Positions 1 to 6,282 of a DNA stretch of 64,000 bases are shown here, piece after piece. The stretch comes from Solirubrobacter taibaiensis (lineage in GTDB: Bacteria > Actinomycetota > Thermoleophilia > Solirubrobacterales > Solirubrobacteraceae): the NCBI GenBank assembly GCA_027587225.1, contig JAPDDQ010000030.1, positions 1-64,000 of the forward strand, written 5' to 3'. The notes under the pieces are model-generated. The model was not told the DNA's origin, searched no databases, and saw only the letters and a list, made by a program, of their open reading frames with translations. A program made the position numbers and the translations under genes. Numbering within the stretch: the stretch's first letter is position 1; each line of letters starts with the position of its first letter.

Positions 1-97
1 ACCCACCCCCCGATCACCAACACGCCAACACAATCGTGTTGCATCGACCAGATGAATCCACCCCCCGTATAGGGCGGGTGCGGTCACGGCTGGTCGC

Positions 98-487
98 TTG
101 TGGTCGTCTCGCAGTTCGGGGTACAACTCCACCGTGCGGAGAACACTCGGCGAACAACGCAGGCGAATCGCGCTGATCACGCTGCCGCTCGCCGGCGTCT
201 TCACCGTCACCACGGCGGCTCAGGGCCTGTGGATCCTCGCCGTCCCGGGCTTCCTCTTCTTCGCCTTCCAGCTCGTCACGTTCATCCGCGAGAGCCGGCG
301 TCGTCCGAAGCGGCGGACTCAGCCAGCGCCTTCACCGCCGCCAGCCGAGCATCCCAGTCCGCCGCGAGTCGTGACATCCACGCCGCCGTCGCCTGGAGGG
401 GCGCGGGCTGGACGACGTACCTCACCTCGCGACCGTGCCGCTGCGCGGCGACAAGACCGGCACGGTCGAGGACGGCCAGATGCTTGA
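98..487 (+). CDS. Possible small two-helix membrane protein (doubtful 3' half)
   Basis: The first 65 or so codons look protein-like. A short basic N-terminus is followed by two hydrophobic stretches (about residues 24-40 and 44-62) and a basic cap, as in a small inner-membrane protein. A GTG at 134 is an alternative start. Beyond about position 285 the frame runs antisense through the arsR gene and becomes Pro/Arg-rich, which is typical of a shadow frame. Either a stop codon has been lost or the whole frame is chance. No family is recognised. Confidence is low because a 206-base antisense overlap with a well-supported gene is unusual in this otherwise tidy genome. Confidence 0.25.
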   Translation: MWSSRSSGYNSTVRRTLGEQRRRIALITLPLAGVFTVTTAAQGLWILAVPGFLFFAFQLVTFIRESRRRPKRRTQPAPSPPPAEHPSPPRVVTSTPPSPGGARAGRRTSPRDRAAARRQDRHGRGRPDA

Positions 488-617
488 TCACCGCCGGGCG
501 GCTCACCGGTAGCTCGGCGGCGAGGGTGGTCGCGGTGCCGTGGCCGTGGGTCGCGAGGAGGTCGAGGATGGTGCGCCGGGTGGGGTCGGCGAGTGCGGTG
601 AAGACGTCCTCGGTCAC
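282..617 (-). CDS. ArsR-family winged-helix transcriptional regulator
   Basis: A 111-residue single-domain repressor. The N-terminus FTALADPTRRTILDLLATHG and the recognition-helix segment LPVSRPAVIKHLAVLDRAGL are classic ArsR/SmtB winged helix. It has no cysteine metal site, which fits the ArsR subgroup that is paired with SRPBCC proteins. The GTG start at 617 overlaps the stop of the SRPBCC gene by four bases (GTGA), so I place it second in a two-gene operon. Longer frames upstream are antisense-like and were rejected. It probably represses its own operon through the palindromic sites at 1034-1067. Confidence 0.88.
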   Translation of the reverse strand: MTEDVFTALADPTRRTILDLLATHGHGTATTLAAELPVSRPAVIKHLAVLDRAGLVAAQRHGREVRYVVQPAPLQATAAWMSRLAADWDARLAAVKALAESAASDDAGSRG

Positions 618-1033
618 ACGGTGACGGTCTGCGCGTAGCGCTCCAGGTCGCCGAGCTCGTGCTTCCAGCCGCCGACGTTGCCCTCGCGTAGTTCGCGCTG
701 GCGTTCCGTGGCGGTGCGGAGCTCGCCGAAGCCGCTCTCGACCACCGTCAGGCGGGTGCCGCTGCCTTCCGTCGCGAAGGTGAACTCGACGAGCGTGTCG
801 CCGATGCCGGGGTCGTTCGCGTCCCAGCGGTACGCGAAGACGTTCGGCCGCTCCTCGCGGACGATCCGCAGCTCGGCCTCGCCGTGCTCCTTCCAGGCCA
901 TGGTGATGGTGTCGCCGGCGCGGGAGGCTCCGGCGTCGCCGAACCACTGGCCCAGGTGCTCGGGCTCGGTGACGATGATCCAGACGCGCTCGACCGGCGC
1001 GTCGATGTGAATAGTGCGCTCGATGCTGTCCAT
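614..1033 (-). CDS. SRPBCC / AHSA1-like domain protein
   Basis: A 139-residue single-domain protein of the START/Bet v1-like SRPBCC superfamily, AHSA1 subgroup (activator of Hsp90 ATPase homologue 1-like). It opens with ERTIHIDAPVERVWIIVTEP, then EHLGQWFGD, and ends with the helix GGWKHELGDLERYAQTV typical of this group. Such proteins form a hydrophobic ligand pocket. The pairing with a downstream arsR gene is very common in actinobacteria, but the ligand is generally unknown. The ATG start has no Shine-Dalgarno sequence and abuts a palindromic operator, so the message may be nearly leaderless. Confidence 0.85.
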   Translation of the reverse strand: MDSIERTIHIDAPVERVWIIVTEPEHLGQWFGDAGASRAGDTITMAWKEHGEAELRIVREERPNVFAYRWDANDPGIGDTLVEFTFATEGSGTRLTVVESGFGELRTATERQRELREGNVGGWKHELGDLERYAQTVTV

Positions 1034-1067
1034 GTAACCCGTAGGTTACTAGTAACTCAAAGGTTAC
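1034..1067. promoter_or_regulatory. Palindromic operator upstream of the SRPBCC-arsR operon
   Basis: Four copies of a GGTTAC-type half-site lie in 34 bases: GTAACC 1034-1039, GGTTAC 1044-1049, GTAACT 1052-1057 and GGTTAC 1062-1067. The middle two form a perfect 12-base palindrome, GTTACTAGTAAC, at 1045-1056. The block directly abuts the ATG of the SRPBCC gene (start 1033, minus strand), and its distal part overlaps the last codons of the phosphoesterase gene. It is the obvious binding site for the ArsR protein of the operon; that assignment is inference. Confidence 0.7.
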
Positions 1068-1929
1068 GCAAGGTCAGGTTCAGGACTTCGGGCGGGGCGA
1101 GGAACCGGATCGGCAGTCCGCTGGTGCCGACGCCGCTCGTGACGAGCAGGTGCCGGCCGTGCTCGACGATGTGCCCGCGGGCGTAGCGCTCGCCGTAGTG
1201 GGAGGGCATGAGCGGGCGGCGGAGCACCGGGATCGCGACCTGTCCGCCGTGCGTGTGCCCGGACAGCGTGAGCGCGACCCGGTCCGGGATGCGCGGGAAC
1301 AGGTCGGGGTCGTGCGAGAGGACGATCACCGGCTCGCCCACGGGCACGTCGCGCAGCGCGTGGACGACGTTCGGCATCCGGTGGCGCATGTCGCCGAGCC
1401 CGGCGACCCAGAACGCGCCCACCTTCACCGCGCGGTCCTCGAGCACGGTGATGCCCTCGGCCTCCAGCGCCCGCCACATCCGGTCGCCGGAGTTGCGCCA
1501 GTCGTGGTTGCCGATCACCGCGACCGTGCCGAGCGGCGCGTGGAGCCGCGCGAGTTGGGCGGCGACCGCCTCCGGCGCGAGCTTGCGCGCCAGCTTCTGG
1601 CTCGAGTCCAGGTAGTCGCCGAGGAGCAGGTGGATGTCCGGCTCGCGTGCGTTGAGCGCGTCGACCGCCCGCGCGATCTTGTCCAGCCCCGCGTGGGGCA
1701 CGCCCGCGTGCAGGTCGGACATGACCCCGGCGCGCAGCCCGCTCAGGCTCGCGGGCCAGTTCGGCACCGCGAGCTCGACGTCGCGCACGACCAACCGTCG
1801 CGGCTCGATCCACCCGGCCCACGCCGCCAGTCCGGCCCCGGCCGCGAGGGCGCCGGCGGAGACGGACGGGGGGACAGCGGCGAGCGCGTCACGCGCCCGG
1901 TCGCGACGCCGCCGCGTGCGGCGGCTCAC
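1057..1929 (-). CDS. Membrane-anchored metallophosphoesterase (YkuE/YaeI-like)
   Basis: A 290-residue calcineurin-like phosphoesterase with all metal-site blocks in order: SDLHAG (71-76), GDY (104-106), GNHDW (140-144), SHDPD (205-209) and GHTHGG (224-229). A basic N-terminus followed by an Ala-rich hydrophobic stretch (about 20-40) suggests an N-terminal membrane anchor, as in YkuE/YaeI-type enzymes. The substrate cannot be read from sequence; relatives hydrolyse phosphodiesters or lipid pyrophosphates. Its start overlaps the ribokinase stop by four bases, making it the third gene of a tetR-rbsK-phosphoesterase operon. Confidence 0.9.
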   Translation of the reverse strand: MSRRTRRRRDRARDALAAVPPSVSAGALAAGAGLAAWAGWIEPRRLVVRDVELAVPNWPASLSGLRAGVMSDLHAGVPHAGLDKIARAVDALNAREPDIHLLLGDYLDSSQKLARKLAPEAVAAQLARLHAPLGTVAVIGNHDWRNSGDRMWRALEAEGITVLEDRAVKVGAFWVAGLGDMRHRMPNVVHALRDVPVGEPVIVLSHDPDLFPRIPDRVALTLSGHTHGGQVAIPVLRRPLMPSHYGERYARGHIVEHGRHLLVTSGVGTSGLPIRFLAPPEVLNLTLRNL

Positions 1930-2804
1930 GCGGTCGCGTCCACTTCTTCGCGCGTCGGCATGCCGCCGCGCGCGCCCGGCTTCGTCGTCGAGATCGCCGC
2001 GGCGCGCAGCGCGAACTCGGCCGCCTCGCGCAGCGGGCGACCCGCCGCGAGCTCCGCGGCCAACGCGCCGTTGACGGTGTCGCCGGCGCCGGTCGTGTCG
2101 ACGACGTCCACCTTCGTGGCGGGCAGCAGCGCGGGTGAGCCGCCCGGCTCCAGCAGCAGCGCCCCGCGCGCGCCCAACGTGATCAGCACGGCCGCGCCCG
2201 TGGCCTTCGACAGAGCGCGCGCGGCGGCCTCCGGGTCCGACTCGCCCGTCAGCTGCTCGGCCTCCGACGCGTTCGGCGTGAGCACCGCGAGCGGCGCGGC
2301 GGGCAGCTCACGCGCGGGCGCCGGGTTCAGCACGACGGGCCAGCCCGCGGCCTCGGCGGCGCGGGCGGCCGCGATGACCACGCCCTCACTCACCTCATGG
2401 CCGAGCAACACGACGCCGTCACCATCCAACTCCAGGGATTCGAGTTCGAAGGCGGCGTTGGCGCCCGACGCGACGGCGATCTGGTTCTCGCCCGCCGCGT
2501 CCACGACGATCAGCGCGACGCCCGTCGGCTCGTCGAGTCGCGCCAGGCCGGACACGTCGATGCCCTCCGCGCGCAACTCGGCCTCGGCTTCGTCGCCCAT
2601 CGCGTCGCGTCCGACCGCGCCGACGAACACGACGTCCGCGCCGAGTCGTGCCGCCGCGACGGCCTGGTTCGCGCTCTTGCCGCCGCCATAGGACGCGAAG
2701 CGTCCGCCGGCCACTGTCTCACCGGCCGCGGGCAGACGCTCGCTCACGACGACGAGGTCGACGTTGATGGAACCGACGACGACGACGCGCGGCACGCGGT
2801 TCAC
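1926..2804 (-). CDS. rbsK: Ribokinase (PfkB family)
   Basis: A 292-residue PfkB carbohydrate kinase. Residues GSINVD (11-16) and GGGKSANQA (40-48) mark the substrate-binding N-terminal part. VVDTTGAGDT (234-243) is the C-terminal PfkB signature, including the anion hole and the catalytic Asp (242). The length and the KSANQA segment fit ribokinase best, phosphorylating D-ribose to ribose 5-phosphate in the cytosol. No ribose transporter or RbsD mutarotase is nearby. The GTG start lies one base after the tetR stop, and the downstream phosphoesterase overlaps by ATGA. Related sugar or nucleoside kinases remain possible. Confidence 0.85.
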   Translation of the reverse strand: MNRVPRVVVVGSINVDLVVVSERLPAAGETVAGGRFASYGGGKSANQAVAAARLGADVVFVGAVGRDAMGDEAEAELRAEGIDVSGLARLDEPTGVALIVVDAAGENQIAVASGANAAFELESLELDGDGVVLLGHEVSEGVVIAAARAAEAAGWPVVLNPAPARELPAAPLAVLTPNASEAEQLTGESDPEAAARALSKATGAAVLITLGARGALLLEPGGSPALLPATKVDVVDTTGAGDTVNGALAAELAAGRPLREAAEFALRAAAISTTKPGARGGMPTREEVDATA

Positions 2805-2805
2805 C

Positions 2806-3423
2806 CTAGGGGATCGAGGCGGCGATGCCGTCGAGCGTGCGGTTCAGGCCGAGCCGGAAGTTCTCGTCCGCCGTGCTCTCGTCCTCGAACTGGCGGTTCT
2901 CGACGGCGCGGCGCATGTACGGCAGCTCACTCAAGTCGAGTTGTGGCGGGACGAGTGGCTGGGGAGGGGCGGTCGTCAAAGACACCTCCAGGCGCAGGGC
3001 CCAGAACACGTAGCCGTTCAGGAGCAGCACGAGGTCGGCGGCCTCGCCGTCGGTCAGTCCCGTGCCGTCCATCACCTCCAGCCCGCGATCGAGCCAGGAG
3101 AGCTGCGCGTAGGTGGGAAGCGTGCCGTTGATCGGGACGTCGATCGCCCAGGGGTGCTCGCGCAGCCGGTACATCAGCCCGGCGCCCCACTGCTCGAGGC
3201 CGTCGCGCCAGCCGTCGAACGTGAACGGCGGCGCGGGCCCGAGAGCAGCATCGACCATCCGCCACACGAGCTCGTCCTTGCTGGCCACGTGCCGGTAGAG
3301 CGACATCGTCGTGAACCCACAGCGCTTGGCCACCGTCGCCATCGACACCGCGGCGAGGCCCTGCTCGTCGGCGATCGCCACCGCCGCGTCGGTGATCAGG
3401 TCCACGTTCAGCCCTCTTGCCAT
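2806..3423 (-). CDS. TetR-family repressor (TetR C-terminal type)
   Basis: A 205-residue TetR/AcrR regulator. The helix-turn-helix lies at about residues 28-47 (SMATVAKRCGFTTMSLYRHV), followed by a helical C-terminal domain resembling the tetracycline-repressor type. It is transcribed divergently from a DrrA/DrrB-type ABC exporter, with only 30 bases between start codons. These contain two tandem GTGTAT...TACAC palindromes. The likely role is repression of the exporter and of its own operon, relieved by an exported toxic ligand. The ATG at 3423 was preferred because longer frames read into the neighbouring gene antisense. Confidence 0.88.
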   Translation of the reverse strand: MARGLNVDLITDAAVAIADEQGLAAVSMATVAKRCGFTTMSLYRHVASKDELVWRMVDAALGPAPPFTFDGWRDGLEQWGAGLMYRLREHPWAIDVPINGTLPTYAQLSWLDRGLEVMDGTGLTDGEAADLVLLLNGYVFWALRLEVSLTTAPPQPLVPPQLDLSELPYMRRAVENRQFEDESTADENFRLGLNRTLDGIAASIP

Positions 3424-3430
3424 GCGAGCA

Positions 3431-3464
3431 GTGTATGGCGTACACTCAAGTGTATGGCATACAC
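3431..3464. promoter_or_regulatory. Tandem TetR operators overlapping the exporter start codon
   Basis: Two 15-base near-identical palindromes, GTGTATGGCGTACAC (3431-3445) and GTGTATGGCATACAC (3450-3464), lie 19 bases apart centre to centre, between the divergent tetR and ABC-exporter genes. The second contains the exporter ATG (3454-3456) and encodes its first residues Met-Ala-Tyr-Thr. No Shine-Dalgarno sequence precedes that ATG, so the message may be leaderless with repressor bound over the transcription start. Assignment to the adjacent TetR protein is inference from position and symmetry. Confidence 0.75.
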
Positions 3465-4284
3465 AATCGAGGTCGATGGGCTGACGAAGGCCTTCGGGGA
3501 CACCCGGGTGCTGGACGGCATCGACCTGCACGTCGAGGCCGGCGAGGTGCTCGCGCTGCTCGGCCCGAACGGGGCGGGGAAGACGACCACGGTGCGCATC
3601 CTCGCGACGCTGCTCGCGCCGGACGGCGGGACGGCCCGCGTGGCCGGTCACGACGTCACTCGCGACGCGAACGCGGTGCGCGCCGCGATCAGCCTCACGG
3701 CGCAGGAGGCGGCGGTCGACCTCGTCCTCACCGGCGCCGAGAACCTGCGCATGATGGCCCGGTTGCGCGGCGTCAAGCAGACGGTCGCCGACGAGTTGCT
3801 CGAGCGCTTCGACCTCGTGGACGCGAAGGACCGCCGGGTGGAGAAGTACAGCGGCGGCATGAAGCGCCGGCTGGACCTGGCGATGAGCCTCGTCGTCAAG
3901 CCCCAGGTGCTGTTTCTGGACGAGCCCACCACGGGCCTGGACCCGCGCAGCCGCCGCGCCGTGTGGGAGGCGGTCCAGACGCTCGCGGACGAGGGCGTGA
4001 CCGTCCTGCTCACGACGCAGTACCTGGAGGAGGCGGACCGGCTCGCGCAGCGGATCGCCGTGATCGACGGCGGCCGCGTGATCGAGGAGGGCACCGCGCA
4101 GGAGCTCAAGGCGCGCCTGGCCAGCGAGGTGCTCGAGATCCACTTCGCCGACAAGCCGTCCGTGCGCGTGCCCGTGAACGAGCCCGGCGACGTGCGGAGA
4201 GCGCTCGACGAGCACCTCGACGCCGAGCGCATCGAGCTGCACCAGCCGAGCCTCGACGACGTCTTCCTGGCGGTGACGCGATGA
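3454..4284 (+). CDS. ABC transporter ATP-binding protein, DrrA-type
   Basis: A 276-residue nucleotide-binding subunit of a drug-type ABC exporter. Walker A is GPNGAGKTT (37-45), the signature is YSGGMKRRL (132-140) and Walker B is LFLDEP (153-158). The switch region reads TTQYLEEAD, with Gln in place of the usual His, as in daunorubicin-resistance DrrA proteins. The C-terminal tail ending PSLDDVFLAVT is also typical of that group. It works with the membrane subunit encoded next (ATGA overlap). The start at 3454 gives a normal N-terminus and lies inside an operator palindrome. The substrate is unknown; drugs or lipids are likely. Confidence 0.9.
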   Translation: MAYTIEVDGLTKAFGDTRVLDGIDLHVEAGEVLALLGPNGAGKTTTVRILATLLAPDGGTARVAGHDVTRDANAVRAAISLTAQEAAVDLVLTGAENLRMMARLRGVKQTVADELLERFDLVDAKDRRVEKYSGGMKRRLDLAMSLVVKPQVLFLDEPTTGLDPRSRRAVWEAVQTLADEGVTVLLTTQYLEEADRLAQRIAVIDGGRVIEEGTAQELKARLASEVLEIHFADKPSVRVPVNEPGDVRRALDEHLDAERIELHQPSLDDVFLAVTR

Positions 4285-5018
4285 CCGCCTCGCTCACGTT
4301 CGTCGGTCGCAGCCTGCGCCACTCGGTCCGTTCGATCGACGCGCTGCTGACCGCGGTGCTGCTGCCGGTCGCGATCCTGCTGATGTTCGTGTACGTCTTC
4401 GGCGGCGCGATCGACACCAACGGGCGCTACGTCGACTACGTCGTGCCGGGGATCATCGTGCTGTGCGCGGGCTTCGGCAGCGCCAGCACCGCCGTCGCCG
4501 TCGCGGTCGACATGACGACCGGCGTGATCGACCGTTTCCGCACGCTGCCGATCGCGTCCGGCGCCGTGCTGACCGGCCACGTCACCGCGTCGGTCGCGCG
4601 CAACGTCGTCTCCACCAGCCTCGTGATCGGCGTGGCGCTGATCGCCGGGTTCCGGCCCGAGCCCGACCCGCTGAACTGGCTCGCGGCAGCCGCGCTCCTG
4701 CTCGCGCTGATGACCGCGATCTCCTGGATGGCCGCGGCCTTCGGGCTGCTCGCCAAGACGATCGAGGGCGCAAACGCGCTCACGTTCGTCGCCGCGTTCG
4801 CGCCCTACGTGTCGTCCGCGTTCGTCCCGGCCGAGTCGATGCCCGCCGGGCTGCAGTGGATCGCCGAGCACCAGCCGGTCACGCCGATCGTGGACTCCGT
4901 GCGCGGGCTCACCATGGGCACCCCACTGGACAACGAGCTGTGGATCGCGTTCGCCTGGTGCGCGACGGGGATCGTCGTCGGGCGGATCGCCGCCGCCTAC
5001 CTGTTCCGACAGAATTGA
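4281..5018 (+). CDS. ABC-2 type transporter permease, DrrB-type
   Basis: A 245-residue ABC-2 permease with about six hydrophobic segments. It contains the conserved core DRFRTLPI (about 96-103) and the C-terminal region HQPVTPIVDSVRGL typical of DrrB-like subunits. It sits in the cytoplasmic membrane with the ATPase encoded by the preceding gene, with which it overlaps by ATGA. The pair is presumably controlled by the divergent TetR gene. The exported compound cannot be deduced. Confidence 0.88.
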   Translation: MTASLTFVGRSLRHSVRSIDALLTAVLLPVAILLMFVYVFGGAIDTNGRYVDYVVPGIIVLCAGFGSASTAVAVAVDMTTGVIDRFRTLPIASGAVLTGHVTASVARNVVSTSLVIGVALIAGFRPEPDPLNWLAAAALLLALMTAISWMAAAFGLLAKTIEGANALTFVAAFAPYVSSAFVPAESMPAGLQWIAEHQPVTPIVDSVRGLTMGTPLDNELWIAFAWCATGIVVGRIAAAYLFRQN

Positions 5019-5022
5019 GGCC

Positions 5023-6219
5023 TTGCTCCGCACCACGCCGCAGGCCGTCCGCCGGCTCGCCATCCGCAACCAGCGCCTCGACGGCCCGGCCCCGCGCCGC
5101 AAGCCGACCGCCCCCGAGCTGCTGGACACCATCCGCGCGCTGCGCTGCCTGCAGCTCGACCCGACCGCGGTCGTGGCGCGCAACCACCTGCTCGTGCTCT
5201 TCTCCCGGCACGGCGCGTTCGACGAGAAAGCGTTCGAGCAACTCGCGTACGCGGACCGCGCGCTGTTCGAGTACTGGGCGCACGAGGCGTCGTACGTACT
5301 GAGCGAGGACCTGCCGATCCACCGCTACGCGATGCACGCGCCCAAGTACCGGCGCCACCGCACGTGGTGGGACGACGAGTCGGAGTTCCGCGCGCACATC
5401 CTCGATCGGCTGCGCGACGAGGGGCCGCTGCGCGTGCGGGAGATCGAGGACCGGTCCAGCCAGGACTGGGACAGCGGCGTGTGGTGGAGCGGTCGCAGCA
5501 CCGCGCGCATGCTCGACATGCAGTGGGTGGCGGGCGAGGTCGGCATCAGCCGTCGCGACGGAAACCAACGCGTGTGGGACCTCTTCGACCGCTGCCTGCC
5601 ACCCGACGCGCCGCGCCAAGCGCTCGGCCCGTTCGAAGTCCAGCGCCAGGCCGTCGTGCACGCCATCCGCGCGCTCGGCGCCGCCCGCGCGCCGCACATC
5701 CGCGTGCACTTCACGCGCTTCCGCTATCCGGACATGCCGGAGGTCCTGCGTGAGCTGCACGCCGAGGGGACGATCGAGCCGCTCGCGGTCGAGGGTCTCG
5801 GCGAGGACTGGTGGGTCCTCACGGAGGACATCTACCGCCTCCAGAGCGACGACTTCAAGCCGCGCACCGTGCTGCTGAGCCCGTTCGACAACCTGCTGTG
5901 TGACCGCGCGCGCACCGAGGCGCTGTTCGGCTTCCATCACCGGCTCGAGATCTACACCCCCAAGCCCAAGCGCCGCTGGGGCTACTTCGTGCTCCCGATC
6001 CTCGACGGCGACAAGCTCGTCGCCCGCGCCGACCTGGCCATGGACCGCAAGCGCAACACGCTCGTCGCGCACGCCATCCACGCCGAGCCGAAGGTGCCAC
6101 GCGGGGCGCGCCTGCCGAAGGCGATCGCCCGGGAGCTGGAGAAGCTCGCGCGCTGGCGGGGCGCTACGAACGTCGAGGTTTTGGCCGCTCCGGAGGCCTG
6201 GCGACCCGCATTTTCATGA
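5023..6219 (+). CDS. YcaQ/AlkX-like winged-helix DNA glycosylase
   Basis: A 398-residue HTH_42 (YcaQ) family protein. This family of winged-helix DNA glycosylases includes AlkZ and YcaQ/AlkX, which unhook interstrand crosslinks or remove bulky adducts. The catalytic motif appears as LQLD (43-46), that is Gln-x-Asp, the form I recall for YcaQ/AlkX rather than the Gln-x-Gln of AlkZ. Further family blocks are YWAHEASY (about 86-93) and LLSPFDNLLCDR (about 287-298). The TTG start lies four bases after the permease stop, so it may be co-transcribed with the exporter. That would pair an efflux pump with a repair enzyme for a DNA-damaging compound. Confidence 0.82.
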   Translation: MLRTTPQAVRRLAIRNQRLDGPAPRRKPTAPELLDTIRALRCLQLDPTAVVARNHLLVLFSRHGAFDEKAFEQLAYADRALFEYWAHEASYVLSEDLPIHRYAMHAPKYRRHRTWWDDESEFRAHILDRLRDEGPLRVREIEDRSSQDWDSGVWWSGRSTARMLDMQWVAGEVGISRRDGNQRVWDLFDRCLPPDAPRQALGPFEVQRQAVVHAIRALGAARAPHIRVHFTRFRYPDMPEVLRELHAEGTIEPLAVEGLGEDWWVLTEDIYRLQSDDFKPRTVLLSPFDNLLCDRARTEALFGFHHRLEIYTPKPKRRWGYFVLPILDGDKLVARADLAMDRKRNTLVAHAIHAEPKVPRGARLPKAIARELEKLARWRGATNVEVLAAPEAWRPAFS

Positions 6220-6282
6220 TCCTCCCATGCTGCGGAGTGAGGCTCGCGCGTCTCACTGGGAAGTTCGAGGGGGTCAAAAGAC

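Noticed and set aside
3417-3453. An upstream start for the ABC ATPase
   Set aside because: Upstream ATG codons in the operator are in other frames or give a non-homologous leader; 3454 gives the normal N-terminus.
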